Notes: generated from the letters alone by a model not told the origin. Numbered from the stretch's first letter, positions 37,901 to 52,900 are shown. The stretch is DNA of 64,000 nt from Pisaster brevispinus (GCA_023634235.1 JAMKCF010000013.1:14013705-14077704); one strand, 5' to 3'. A program made the numbers and translations.

Positions 37901-40900
37901 CACCCCACTCGAGGGATTTTTAACTAATTCTAAATTCAGTTGGTGACATTGGAATGATAATTATGAAGACTTTTTCAATTGGACCCTAACATGCCTGTTG
38001 GCAAATAAAATTTCCAATTGGAAAAATATTGGGAGGTGAAATTTCCAATTGGTAGAAACAAATTCCAACTAATTCCAATTCAATTAAATTAAGCCAACTG
38101 ACTCCAATTGGATTTCCAATTGGACTGAGTAGGTCTAAGATTTGATTCCAATTGGAAATTCAGTATTCCAATATGAACCAACTCACACCAACTCAATACC
38201 AACTCAATCCAATTCTTTCCAACTGGATATCCAATTGGAATGAATTTGACATTTTGATAAGGGGCATGTCCAAAACTTTGAATGACTCCGGAAGTAGTGA
38301 ACAATTTGGCATTTTTTGTTTGTTTGTTTCAGGTTGTTTGTCCAACTGTGGTGGCGTGCTGGCTGGTTATACTCACTGTGACCGAGGTAGGAACGGCCAG
38401 ACCAGTGGACGACATGGCAGCAGCACCACTGGCACCACCAACGGCTACAGTAACAGCCTTCCAGATAATAACAATGAAAGCAGCGAGGAGTACAGGTGAG
38501 ACTGAGAGAGACTCCACTCACCGTCGTAGTTTCGGATCCTTTCATAGTTTTTGACTTGCCATGAATGAAACTAATTTATTTTGTCTGTGATAAATCTGGA
38601 GAAAATTGTGAAGCTTCACTTGTCAGAGCTCGAATTTGGGGTGAAATTCCACAAGACTGCAGGGCTTGTAGCTCATAGTTTTTACTGAACCAGAATTTTA
38701 CAAGACCAGAATCTTAATGAGAAAGAGCTTTCTACAAATTTAAACATGAAATCTGTTTTTATTTGAACAAGCACTATAAAGAGAAGATAAGTCTCATTTG
38801 TCTTGTTGGTTTGTGGGTAAGAATATGTTGATTCTCAACATAATTGAAAGACATTTACCAGACACAAAAGTCAACATTTGAGCATCTTTTCGTTTTGTTA
38901 AAGATATTACACAGTAAGGTATTATTGTTCAAACGAAAAACACAGACCGCTGGACTTGCCCGGTCAGAAGTTTACTGGCCCAAAGCTAAAAACTACTTGT
39001 CTGGGGCCTGGGGTCCAGGGTAGAATTCAGTTCAGTGAACCATTCCTGTCACCAGCCTGTAATTCAGATTTGAGAATAAATTGATAATTTACAGGCATCA
39101 TCTTGGCAGAAAATGTTGACTCGTTCAACAAAAGTTGACAGAAATATGAACTACTTTTCATACTTGCTTTAATAGGAAACTAAACAAGTAATCCAGAACT
39201 AGGAAAGTACTTATCTAAGAAACACTGCAGCAGTGTGAGGACATAACCCTCCCCCCCCCAAAAAAAAAAAAAATATTGAAGTGAACTGCTTGCTTACGTG
39301 TTGGTGTCTTTAAATTGGCCAAGTGGTCTCATGCATCAAACTCAAGTTTTGGTGGCAAAGTTGTTGGAGAGTGGGTTCAAATCCCACTTGGTGACACTTG
39401 GGTGTTATTTGGCAAGATACTTAAAAAGGCACATTGTCTTGAAGTTTAATACAATGTTGCTGTTTGGAGCTGCTGCTCCTTGTCCCCTTTAAGAGTTGTT
39501 CATGCACTAAAATACCTACAGTGTATTGTGATCAGTGAAATTCAAAATTGCCTCTGGAACTATAACTGGCTCAGCATACGGTCTGCCATTTTGTGGTGTC
39601 GAAAATTTGGTTCTACAAAATACCGGGCCGTGTTCTGTCATGAAATTACACGAAAACCACATACAGTTAGAAGGGATGTTTATGTGAATTACTATATTCT
39701 ACTTTTTTACAACATCTTTTCAACCATATTTATTTCATAGCAAATGCCTTTATTAAAGCCCAAAGTGCCCAATCCAAAGGCAACATGCCCCTTTAACTAT
39801 GACTGGTCCTTATCACCGAGGAGATTAGTTGCTGGTGCTGCATACTCCTAAGGAGTTGGAATTTTCCACTGGACCACAGGCCCGAGGCCAGTGATTTTGG
39901 GGCCAGTAAATCTGTGACTTGACAAGTCCGTCTGGCCTGTGTTTTTCAACTGAGTAACAATACTTCACTGTGTAGTTAATCAAAAAAGATATGCTCAAAT
40001 GACTTTGAGTCCCACAAATGTCTTTCAGTTTTGATGAGTAATATTTGAAGTACACTCAAAAAGACAAAATGCCTTAGTCAGTTGTTAGTGCTTGTTAAAA
40101 TAAAAAACAGTTACACATGTTAAATGCAACAGTGTCCATACAGGTCTCGGGAAGTTTTTTTCTCATTTTCTTTCTGGTATTGTAAGAAAATTTCTGGTCC
40201 AGTTAAAAGTTTGAGCTACAAGCCCTGCAGTTTTGTGGATTTCCCCTCCAAATTCGAGCCCTAAATGAGCAGGGTTGGGACAGTGTATAAGACACTGTAA
40301 TACATTGGGTTGAAAGTGACCTATTATTCTAATTAATTAGTGATTTTGTTGTCTCTTTGTTGACTCACAGACTGCGTACTCTGTGTGAGGAGATCACCAT
40401 GCCATGGGATTGGCCAGTGACGGTCAACAACCACGAGGCCAAAGCTTACGCTAAATGGAAAGGCCCAGAGTATCGTATCATGACCGAAGCTGAGCATCAT
40501 GCCATCAGAGACAAACCTGTAAAGCGTTCTATGTGATTTACCCTTTTCTTACCAATAGTAGTCAACTAAGGTCACACACCCGGCCAAAATGTCCTAAACG
40601 ACAGTGAATGATATTGAACAGTCAGAAAGTTGGACGGGAAAATCCATTCCCAATTTACTCACATTTTCTAAATTCTTGCAAACACACCTTCATTTGTGAA
40701 AGTCAAGTTGAAATTTGTCGCACTTTAAAAGTCAGTGTGGTTCATACCCTGGCAAAAATCGGGTTAATAATAATAATAATAATAACAACCGCATTTCTAT
40801 AGCGCCTAACACCTCCAAAATAAAGTCTCTAAGCGCTCAAGGGTTGCGCTGCAGGCGCAAGATGGGCAACTCTGGCTGAAATGTGTGAAGTATGCACAGG

Positions 40901-43900
40901 ACGCCATGTCAGTAAGCAACTCATTTGATGCAACAATAGATCAGTGCAGACAACGACCATGTTAAAAATGACAAATTTGCTTACCGAAATGGCATCCATT
41001 CCGTACTTTCTATTCTAAGGATAGATAGAGTTCCAGTTGCCCATCTTGTGCCTTGCTGCGCTATACAGTCTCTGATACATACATGTAGGTCGTTATCCTC
41101 CCCTCAGTGCTATGAGGTCATTGATTGCAATTTCACATCCGATGAGATCCAAAGGTCATTTAATGAAAAGTGCGTATAAAATTTGAACAATATAAATCAA
41201 AATCGAAAAGTAAACACTTTAGTTAGAAAATTAATGGTTTTTCTTTTGCCAAACGAACACGTTGAAGACCACTCTTGATCAATTAACTTTATACCAGGAG
41301 CTCCAAAATAGGCAAAAGCAATTTGATAAAAATCATACAAACTGCACTAATGACTTTATAGCCCTGAGCTGACGTTATGGACTTTAAATTTAAAAAAAAT
41401 TTAATTGCACATCACAGCCCAGGCACACATGTTCCTGTACTTGATAGCTTTTACAGGCGTTTGTGCAGTAATTTTCAAAGCCAGATTCCAAAATCCAGAC
41501 TTTTGATGACATTTTGGTATCGGTCCTTGGTAACTGCTGTAACTGTCATCATCAGTGAGTGTCACTGTGTCCCTTGAGATTCATGGGTTTTGGGCTGGGC
41601 CTTATTTCATGGGGCTGCTTTAAAGCAGAAAACATTGCTTAACAGTTTTTCTGATAAGCAAAAATAATCAGGACACCAGTCACAGGATTTTACATGTGAC
41701 ACAGAATTTTGGCTGGTACCCTTATTCTGGTAAGCATAATTTAGTAGTGCTAGCTAAGCCATTTTTTGTGCTTCAGTAGCTATTTCAAATAAGCCTTTAT
41801 GTGCTTCAAAAATTACAGCGTGTTTTTGTTGTGGTTTTTTTTGTCTCTGCAGGCATTGGACAGGCTGGACAGGCTGGACGTGTCAATTGACCACATTTTT
41901 CACAATGATCTCCAGAAGAAGTTCAACGGCAACTTGAACTTCTCCACCTGCACGGTAAACTATTGAGTCAGTTGTAGTTTCTAGTGGTGTATATTGTACT
42001 GGTGTATACTCTATTGGTGTATATTCTACTGGTGTATATTCTACTGGTGTATATTGTACTGGTGTATACTCTATTGGTGTATATTCTACTGGTGTATATT
42101 CTACTGGTGTATATTGTACTGGTGTATACTCTATTGGTGTATATTCTACTGGTGTATATTCTACTGGTGTATACTCTGCTGGTGTATATTCTGCTGGTGT
42201 CCAGCTAGTGTATATTCTACTGGTGTATATTCTACTGGTGTATATTCTGCCGGTGTATATTCTGCTGGTGTCCTGCTGGTGTATATTCTACTGGTGGATA
42301 TTCTACTGGTGTATATTCTACTGGTGTATATTCTGCTGGTGTATATTCTACTGGTGTATATTCTACTGGTGTATATTCTGCTGGTGTCCTGCTGGTGTAT
42401 ATTCTGCTGGTGTATATTCTACTGGTGTCCAGCTAGTGTATATTCTACAGGTGTATATTCTACTGGTGTATATTCTGCCGGTGTATATTCTGCTGGTGTC
42501 CTGCTGGTGTATATTCTACTGGTGGATATTCTACTGGTGTATATTCTACTGGTGTATATTCTACTGGTGTATATTCTACTGGTGTATATTCTACTGGTGT
42601 ATATTCTACTGGTGGATATTCTACTGGTGGATATTCTACTGGTGTATATTCTGCTGGTGTATATTCTACTGGTGGATATTCTACTGGTGTATATTCTGCT
42701 GGTGTATATTCTACTGGTGTATATTCTACTGGTGTATATTCTGCTGGTGTATATTCTACTGGTGTATATTCTACTGGTGTATATTCTACTGGTGTATATT
42801 CTACTGGTGGATATTCTACTGGTGGATATTCTACTGGTGTATATTCTGCTGGTGTATATTCTACTGGTCTATATTCTGCTGGTGTATATTCTGCTGGTGT
42901 ATATTCTGCTGGTGTATTTTCTGCTGGTGGATATTCTACTGGTGTATATTCTGCCAAGTATATTCTACTGGTGTATATTCTACTGGTGTATATTCTACTG
43001 ATGTATATTCTGCTGGTCTATATTCTGCCGGTGTCCTGCTGGTGGATGTTCTACTGGTGTATATTCTGCCAAGTATATTCTACTGGTGTATATTCTACTG
43101 GTCTATAATCTGCTGGTGTCCTGCTGGTGGATATTCTACTGGTGTATATTCTACTGGTGTATATTCTACTGGTGTATTTTCTGCTGGTGTATGTTCTACA
43201 GGTGTATATTCTACTGGTGTATATTCTACTGGTATATATTCTACTGGTGGATATTCTACTGGTGGATATTCTACTGGTGGATATTCTACTGGTGGATATT
43301 CTACTGGTGTCTTGCTGGTGTATATTCTGCCAGGTCCGGACTTGTTTATCTTGTAATTTCATCTTCAGTTCATCAATACCCTATCAGACGAATCCACTAG
43401 GCTTTGCCCCTTGATTTCTTGACAACAGCAAACGCGTGCCCAAGGGTTCAGCATAAGTCCTACATATTGAAACCCAATTACAGAATTTAAACAAGTTTTT
43501 GCAATTTAGGTTGCTGCTATGTGTGTTTTGTGTGTAGCAGGAGGCAGACATAGGTGCCCGTTCTAACATGCTTTCTCGTTTGGGCTATAGATTGACTGTT
43601 ATAAGAGTGGACAGGGCGTAATTGATTGGTCGATGACCATGACATTTCCATTAAAGATGCTAGGTTTGCCTTTGAAAACTGACCTTTAATTAAAGTTCTT
43701 TTAACTCTTCGTTCCCCCTCTTCCCCTCCCCCCTAAAGCCAGTCAATTTGTACCCGCCAACCAAGTCTGGATTCTACGACGTGTTCGGCAACCTCTGGGA
43801 ATGGATGGAAGATAACTTCAACGGCCTTCCAGAGAGCGTCTCTCACTACTTGTATGATGATTTCAGCACCCCCACCTATGACGGAAGGCATAATGTGATT

Positions 43901-46900
43901 CTGGTAAGCCCAGTCAATATGGAATGGGAACTCTACAATTACTCATGTTACATTGAGCCCAGGGCAAAATTTGATAGAGCTGCTCAAGCACAAAAACTGG
44001 CTAAGCATGATAAAATTATGCTTAACGGAATAAGGTTACCAGCCAAATTAACATGCCACATGTACAATATACTGGTACCCTGCTTATTTTTGCACAAAAT
44101 TTTAAGTATAATTTTCTGCTTAAGCAGCTCATAGACCATGTAACCTTTGTTTACAAAAAGAGTAACCTTGCACTTTCCAGGAACTTTCTGGCAGGCAAAA
44201 TACTGCTTTGGTTATTATATGGTCTTTTTTTTACATTTCGTGTCAAAGTTTAAACATTCAAGAGTTATAAAAGTAACAGCTGAACACGTTCTGAGAGGTG
44301 CCCGCTTTCTTTATGTCAAAAGTTGATAAAAATGGGACAAGACAATCTCCATAACTTATAAGACTTGTTGTGTTCTTCCATTGAGCTGAGTACAAAAACG
44401 TGCCTGCAGGAAGACCAGGGCTCCATTTCACAAAGCACTATTAAGATTCATCTTAAGATGAGTTACCAATCTGTAGTGATATGTATTGTGACATCACACT
44501 TTGCTTAGCAACTAAGATTGATACACAGTTAAGATCAATCTCAGCTCTTTGTGAAATTTGCCCACGCACTGTAGCTCTTTTGTAAACATGTCTAGTCACA
44601 GATTACAAACACAGGTCTATTTAGTGCTTTATCTATGGGGCTCTGAAAGTGCTTAATATTTTTACGACTGGGTATTCTGTGTTTGAGGTATGAGATCAGT
44701 GTAGATAGCACCTTGTAAAGGCTTTACAAGGTGATATGGCCCAGTCTGCTGCCAGCCATGCCAGAAACACTGGGGCAAACCCCCATTCTTTGTCGTGCAT
44801 TCTGTAACGAACTGGACCTTTTGTTTTACGTCCCATCTAAAGGACGAAACTATTATCGTCAAAGAGACAAATTCCATGACTGTGACCTGAACCCACACTC
44901 TGAGAACACTGGAGCTTGAGACCGGTGCACTAGACCGCTCTTGTTGGCCTGGACATTTCCTTAGTGGACATGTTGAAATATTTGTTAATTAAATAAAATA
45001 ACCAATAGTCTGTGGTCAACGTTACATACATGTACATGTAACTGCAAAATGTCCCCATAGGCAGGGGTGAAGATCATTCCCACCTGAAAGAAACTTAAAC
45101 ACACACTGGACGGGAAAACTCTTACAAAGAATGCTGAATGTTAAATTTTTGAATAGCAACTGCTTTACACGGAAACTTGGTGGAGACTTTCTCCTGTTGT
45201 GTAAAAGGTGCTTGTGTTTGATACCATCGTATCTTCCGATGGATTGTAATTTTTGCCGATTTGTCTTTGGGAGAGTTGGTGGTCTAGCGCTTTGAAGGCA
45301 TCTGCTCTAGAATCACGAGGGTTTGAATCCCACCCTGGAAACTTTTTTTTCTTTTTCCCAACGCAACACAGAAAGCACCAATTATACAGTGTTTATCAGG
45401 CATAGGGTAAAAATCAAATTATTGTATTTTATTCTCGTTCCAGAGTGGCTGCTGGATTTCTTCTGGTGCTGAAATGTCTTGTTTTGGCAGATACAATTTC
45501 CGCCGTCATTTTTATCAGCATGCGGGCTTCCGTGTTGTACGATCTCTTGATTTGGATGCCATGCTTCCTGTCACCCTGGTATCTTACGATACAGATAAAG
45601 GTAGGTTTTACTTGTATCTTCACAGTGGTTTAACCATAGGTCACATTCTAGGAAAGTGAATTTGATGCAAGTTTTTTATTTTTTATTTCCTGGCAAAAAA
45701 ACCAAAAACAAATGCAATCTTGTTAACACAGGCGAAATTGCATTGAATTGTACATGTAGAAGTACGAAATGATACATGTTAAATAGAAAATATTTAAAAC
45801 AAGTGTTTTGGTTTGAACAAAATGGAAGTTTATGATCAAGGAAAAATGACGGAAGTTACATTATTTTGAATAAACAAAAGTGAAATGTTTAAGAGATGTG
45901 TAAAAGAACTTTGCGCTTTATTTTTAAAAAGTTTGTTTTTTCTCATTGATACAGCTTCAACTTCTTTACCTTTGGTACATTTTAAAAGCATTGTTCCTTA
46001 AGCTTATATTTTTATATTATATTGTTTGCGAATTCTTTTTTAACAGATGTTTGGCAGAAGGTCTGCAGATCACAGTGATCAATTTGATTTTGTTGCCCCT
46101 GGCCCATCTGGTGATTTGCCTTATTTTTTATTTGCTGAATAAATAATACTGATATCTATCTCATCATTGAATACACAATTACCATTTGTAGTACACAAAT
46201 TGCAGAGGACTTTAAATTTACAGTTGTGGTGATTGAAGAGCCCCTTCACTGGCGTCATTTCTGTAGCAATACCATGCTTGAGTACTATGCAAGTGTACGA
46301 TACGCATGCGTAGGGCCATCCAGCATTGCATTTTGTAGTCCATGTGCGCGCAGTTCTAGTAATCCGTGTGAGTGACTTGCGCGGTACTCCATTATGGCGA
46401 GCGATAAAGTAATAATAAAAGTACTAATGGTAACAATTTTTAATTCTTAATAGAGTGCTTTATCACTTCCTAGCGGGTCTCAAAGCGCTAATTTTTGTTT
46501 TGTTTACAACATATGCGGAGCTATGTTTGAACTAAGACCCAGTTATTTAGATAGCACCAAGTTTCGGGTTTACAAGGTGCTATTGCGCCATCTGCAGGCA
46601 ACCATACCAAAAAAACTCCTGGGCTAAACCCTTCTCTGGGTTCTTTTACATGCATAATACGTGGCACACGGGACAAACGGCTTCACGCCCCATCTGAAGG
46701 ACGAAGCAAATGGTTGAGTGTCTTGCTTCAGGACACAAGTATCAAGACTGACCCAAATCAACTCTCTGCTGATCAGTAAAACCAGAGGTTGAGTCCAGTG
46801 CACTTGGCTGCGAAACACCATGTCATCTGAAAAGGGTCTATTCTACTCCTAAATGACAGAGCTGACATTTCTTCTTTTTTTGCAGAAATATGCTTCCCAA

Positions 46901-49900
46901 TGGGTACCAAAGTGGAGTTGGTGCCCACTACAAACACCCAGTTCCAACAAGAGGCCCACTCGTATCTCACCGATCTTCTCCAGGAGGAGTACTCGGCCAC
47001 TGACGGTAACCTCTTCACTGAGGTGGCCAAGGTCTGCAAAGAGGCCGTCAAGGCAAGAGGGGGCGCCTTCTCCCGCGCTCTGGACTTGGCATGCGGCTGC
47101 GGCAAGCTGTCCTTTGAGCTGTCCAAGTTCATGGGGGAGGTAAGGTCAAAAAAATAATTAACTTGGCCTGTTGGTTTGATTCTGTTGACAGGATTCAGAG
47201 TGGTGTGTTGTCACTGGGCATGCTTAGTGGCCCTAGGGTTCAGACCTGCTGCTCTAGAATGCTGGAGTCATGGTTTTAAATCATACCAGAGTAACCTGCA
47301 GGACTTGGAAAACACCGGGGTAGACGTGTCAGGGTTTGCCTTTATAGGAGACACGTTGCCTTCAGATGGGCGCTTTGGGCTATACGATGAGTTTTTATGA
47401 AATAAGTGTGGGTGGAAAGATGTTTTGAAAGTAGAATATAATGATCCATACAAATACACCCCGAAATTGTGTGGCTCTCCTTTAACTTCAAGAATGAACA
47501 CGGTCCGCCATTTTGTAGAACCAAATTTTTGACTCCACAAGAGCTAGAGCTTGCCCTGTAGCTAAAGCCAGTGCTTGTACAAAAAGTTCTGGTCCAGTAA
47601 CGACTTTGAGCTACAAGCCCTATAGTCTTGTGGAATTTTACCCCAAATTAGAGCACTGTTTAACCGTTACGGTTTTTCCTGCTAGATTGTGGGGATAGAC
47701 TACTGCGATTCTTTCATTAAGGCAGCTGAGAAGATCCAACAGAATGGCAGCTACAAAACAATGTTGCCTGACGGGAGGGTCATCGCTGTTGAAATACCAG
47801 CGGGGGCAAACCCATCCTGCATAACACTTAAGCAGGTAAGTGACTACGGTGTTTTAAACAAATTGGCAACAATTGATATTTGTGCAATTTATTTTTTAAA
47901 ATCTCGTAGAGCTGCTGAAGGATAAAAACTTTGCGTAAAAACTGTTTGCTAAGCAAAAATGAGCAGGATTACCAGTCACAGATGGTACAGGTGACATAGT
48001 ATTTTGGCTGGTAATGTTATTCTCGGCAGCATATGTTATTTGTGCTCAGCTGCTTTTGTACCTTGGTCCAATTTCTTAGAGCTGCTGCATCAGAAAATGT
48101 TGCTTAAAAGGGAAACCAGTCAAAGATATGGTATGAAAATATGGTTATTTGTCTGGTCACCTTGTTGTGGTAAGCAAAATTATGTTGTGCTTAGCTACTT
48201 TTGTGCTTAAGCAGCTTTAAGGAATTGGGCCCTTGTTTGTAGTTCCCGCTTAAACAAGTGCAGGGCAAATGTTTGTGGTGTGGAGAAATCGGTACGCCCT
48301 GATTCCCAATTATGACCCAAGAGAAAACAGATCTTTTTCAAGGTCCATGCAAAACTCACTAGACTGTACCCCTCCATGCCAAGTCCCAAATCCTACATAT
48401 GGGACAAAAAATAAGAGATTTGCAAGGTTTTCCCAATTACTGTTGATTCTATTTTTCAATTTTTTTCAGCTGACTTGGGTCCCGAATGAGATTCTAGACT
48501 TTGACCTGGTGGTGATGCAAGGCATTGACCGGGTCATGAACATGAAAGGTGAGTAGACTCTAACTAAGTCATCAGATGTTTCGTTGGTTTGGTTTTAAAA
48601 AAAGGCAACCATATGGATACTGCACACGATAACCATAAATTGAGTGAAAATATATACATTTTTTTACCCACACCAGAAACATTAATCCTTTTTGATAATT
48701 AATCCATTATTAATATTTGTTGCGTCGTCTCACATTTTCCAAGTCCGAAAATCATTTTCAAGTCAATAGGGTCAGTGGGTAATATTAACTTGCGCATCAA
48801 GCCTCTCATGGCGACTGCCGTTTCTATGGGTCCTCTTATTTGCAAAAATGCACACTGGTAGGCCTATTTTGATAAAGAAATCATTTGCTGCTGAGCAAAA
48901 ATGTGTGGGATACCAGTTACTAGTAATGAACATTGAGTGACATTTTGGCTGGTAACCCAGTTTGTTTCTCTAAGCAAGATTTGTCAGTGGTTAGCAAATT
49001 GGTAGGCTTGACAGCTTATAGGGCCTTAGACTAAGTTGCATGAAACCACTTGCTGAATAAGGTCATGTCCAGATTAGAGCTGCACCTGTGGCTTGACAAA
49101 AATTTTGAAGAATAGGATGTCCACAGCAAGACCCTTAACCAGTTCGCTTCGGGATTAAAAAGTCTTTACCCATTACCCGATTATTTTCAGTAAAAAAAAC
49201 CTACTTTTTTTTATAGACAATAATGATTTGTTTCGTCAAAAAAAGTATGTTTGGACACTTGACAAAGAAGTTTTTTCATACATATTTACAGATTTTATTG
49301 GCTCATAATTTTTTTCTCGGGTCATGTTTGTGAAGCACAATCAGACCATTGGAAAGCCGTTATGTAATGGCTGATCATGGACCCACACCCAATTCAACAG
49401 ACGACATCCCAGAAAGAGATAAAAGGCCTCATGCCAATGCAGTATAATTTGTCTGAACAAAATCTTGGCTGGTGTGTGAAAGGAACAGGGCCTCAATAAA
49501 GGCATTCGGCAAAACTTAATGCAAGAGTTAATCCGTTCATTGTTTGCAGTGCCTTCTGCCTAGGGCCATGGATCCAAAACCACAGGGACGCCATGAAATA
49601 GTTGGCTGTGGACACGCAATCCGCTACAGTGTCCCACCACATGTAGCCTGTTGACGTGACCACCGCCAACATGCATAGAAAGTTGACTGCCAGTTTATAA
49701 CAAGCCTGCTGCTGTGTGTTGCAGAAGAGTTTGGCGCGTTATTATGTCCTCTGAAGCGAACTGGTCAAGAACAGCTGCATTGAGACACAGATTATGTTTG
49801 TCTGTTTAACCTGAAATCAGTAGAGAATCATTGAAACACAACTCACTGGACACGACATGCCCTAAACTATTTGACATAACAACTTTCTCTATAGTCTGAG

Positions 49901-52900
49901 GAATTCAAATTTAAGCAGTAACTGGTGACTAAGCAAGTCATTGTTCCAGACATTATTCAAATCTAATTCTCAAATGGCTTATTATTTGCATCATATCAGA
50001 ATCAATAGTTTTAGTCTGGTGCCTCCGAGTGTCTCAAAATGTTCCCCAGTAGAAAAGCAGCTTGAGAAATCAGTGTGTGTACCGTACTTGACAGAAAATG
50101 CTGTTTTGGCAGTCCGCACACAAGTGTTCACGAAATATGTTTTTGTGTTCATTTGCTGTTTTCCTTCTGGGTAATTTTTTTCGCAAATTGTTTCCATAAT
50201 GGCAGCCGGAATGAGAGGCTATTCATTTATTTCTAACTCATGTCAGGTTGTCTCTCTCTCTCTCTAATTGTTAATATTGTTTGTACATTCATGTTTGATG
50301 TTTTGGGGGGCTTCCACGGAAATTCCCTAAACGGACCTCATCAGCCGTTCTTGTGTGGGCAAACTGGGCACCTCTACGTGGGTAATTTGAATTTGTACTG
50401 GAACATTTCAAGGGGCACAAAGGCAATGACCGGGGGAATCGAGGCGTTGCAGCCGTTAAGTATTGCTATCAGGACTGCAAAATAATATTCAAGCCAAAAG
50501 GGGCTGAAATTTGTAACAAATGGGGCTGTCTGTGCCAACTGGAAAATTTTCTTCTGGATTTATGATGAAGTGAATGTGCAATCAGAAGTGAACAACAGCA
50601 CAGAGGAAAATGTTTTCAAGTATTATTCCAACATTATAAAGATCATTATCTTCATGAGGTCGACAAGTCAAAATTATGTGCTGTGTGAATTTTAAAAAAA
50701 GAAAGAAAAACAAATCATTTTATCCCATTTATTTTTGGGGACAATAAAAACAAGTTGAATTTGTTTATGCTGTCGGATGAGCTGAACATCTTCGATCAAG
50801 AAAATCTCATTTACGTAAAAACATCGTCTCCGAACAACTGCTCAAAATATTCAATATTATTTACTTTCTTCTTCGCTGTAAAATGCTGTGATCGATTTGA
50901 GAATATAAAGTGAAAATTACTTTTCATTTCTGAAAACAAGTCACAAAAGTAAAAAATCAATGTCTAACTCTTTGAAAAGAAAGTGAATATTTTGGGCTGA
51001 ATTGTAAGTCTCAAGGTGGGATTCGGGGAGTGTTAAAAGAGAAGACTGTGTGGACACAGCTGTGATGCCAGAGAATTACAGGTAGATCAGAGCTGTTGAA
51101 ATCAAGAATATTTTTGTTGTTGTTGAAATGTGTGTGTTTATACAAAAATATTTATTCATTTTTTACACTGAGTGGAGAGGCACAATGTTGCATATCTATA
51201 AACAGAAATGATGACATCTGAAAGAGGACACGTTCAACCCTTTGAGTTTTTCTTCTTTTCCCACGGGTTCCAGTCCTTGTACTGTAGCTCTAAGTGTAAT
51301 TTCTGATTGTTGGAATCATTTGCCCAAAACCCTAAGCGTACACAACTTTTGGAGGTCAGGTTTCCAATCTTGACGAACAGACATTGTTTATCCCAGTTAA
51401 AACATGCAGTGGAATGGTACAAATGAATTGAGATTGAAACATAATGTGCCCAAAAGTATTGAAATATTATCTCCACCATGCCAGGCCTCAAAGTCTGCAA
51501 AAAAACTCAACATTTATATTAAAAAATTTAAAGAAAAATAAGTTGTTTTTGTTGGTACTTATGTAAATCGAAAAGGGCAAATTTCATGTAGCCTGTAAGC
51601 ACAAACTTGCTTAGCACAAACAAAACTTGCTAAGAAGAATCATGTAAACCAGACAATACAGTTGACATTGTTGTTGGGACTAGTGCCTCGCTAATTTTTT
51701 CGCTCAGCAATGAAATTTGCTAAGCATTTTTGCCCCTGCTTCACAGCTTTATGAAGTTTGAATGGTTTGAATGCACGCCCGGTGATTTAGGCAAAACACT
51801 TGTTGCAATAGTTTTGATAGTTTTGTGTCAGGAAAACGTTTTTTTCCCCTTAAGATGATGTTGCAATCAACAAGCGTTGCTTTCTTCTGAAAAATTCATT
51901 TTAACTCGGATTGCAGTGCTGTTAAATGCAGTACCATTATAGTCATTTTATACACTGCAGCTGTCATGTCAGTCTCCTTACGTTCAGTGATGTAAGGCAC
52001 TGACTTATGAAAGAGGGGCCAGACTATTTATGCTTGCAATCTCATTATTTTTTAAAACAGTTGCTTTTGTAATGATGGTGTTTTTGGGAGGCAAATTTTC
52101 CAACAATCAGAATTTTACCGAGCAATGTGGTTTGTCCACATGCAGTGGACGGTAGTTGTGTGCAGTCTGAAATCCTACCGGGACTTGACGACTAATTTTT
52201 ACTAACAGTGTGATGTTTTCTCCTCTACTTCTTGTTACACAGGGGTAAGACCTTATTCACTTGTTCATCTCTGCAAGTCTAAACCTTAGATTCTAACTAT
52301 AAATAGGGTGCTTAAACATGGACTAAACGAAACAGCTCCAGTTCTCGTTGCCTGGATGGGGATTGAAAAATGACGAAAAAACAAACAGTCGGACTTGTGT
52401 TCACCTTTTTGCACACTGCAGTGGTCTTTATGAAAAAACATACTAAAAGAGCATAGTATTCTGTGTAATCAATAAATTTTCATAAACCTCAGAAGAAATA
52501 TTAGAATTATACCAAACTATAACAGCATAAAATTAGAACACCAAAAACCTGCAAGTCTTGTGCTCACTTTTCAACTTGATCTTTGATAGCCATCAGAAAG
52601 TTTTTCAAGCCAAGAAGCTATGCTCGTGTGCTGTTAATTTCAAAAGAGGCGTGGTCCTATCTGCCAAAAAAAAGAAGAAGTTACCCTTAAGAACCCATCC
52701 AGGTACCGAAAGACGAGAGTTTAAAACTTTGCTGGTGTTTAGATACATTGGTGCGACCAGCTGACATCCCTGCAAGTCTAAACGAAAAACTTAAACTTTA
52801 TTCTAAACCTAATTTTTTTTTAGATTTTGTGATTTTTCAAGATTTCTAGCCACCATAGTTGGTAAAACACTTTAGTTGTTTCAATGTGAAATTGTTCATC

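Larger units (their letters stand above)
30831..38332. other. OvoA-like intron 8 (7.5 kb)
   Basis: It carries inverted-repeat elements at 30919-31430 and 31914-32353, a repeat with a 34-bp palindrome around 33826-34170, an octamer hairpin at 35502-35538, a GCTGGCCAAATGC repeat copy at 36549-36700 and a cluster of CCAATTGG-type palindromes at 37600-38250. A 154-codon open frame at 32604-33068 shows no recognisable domain. Confidence 0.65.
38496..40370. other. OvoA-like intron 9
   Basis: It contains two family A inverted-repeat elements in opposite orientation (38624-39029 and 39858-40262) and a tRNA-headed SINE at 39313-39500 between them. RNA from the two family A copies could pair. Confidence 0.75.
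43904..45443. other. OvoA-like intron 12
   Basis: It holds an ACCAGCCAAA-type repeat at 43965-44130, a hairpin element at 44418-44563, an inverted SINE at 44655-44945 and a tRNA-like SINE head at 45270-45342. Confidence 0.65.

Noticed and set aside
41994..43356. Open frames of 335 and 382 codons (plus strand) and 165 codons (minus strand)
   Set aside because: They are translations of the 15-bp minisatellite. Several frames on both strands are open at once, and there is no domain or start context.
45270..45342. tRNA gene
   Set aside because: The B box is good, but the acceptor stem pairs poorly, and the same head recurs in SINE copies.
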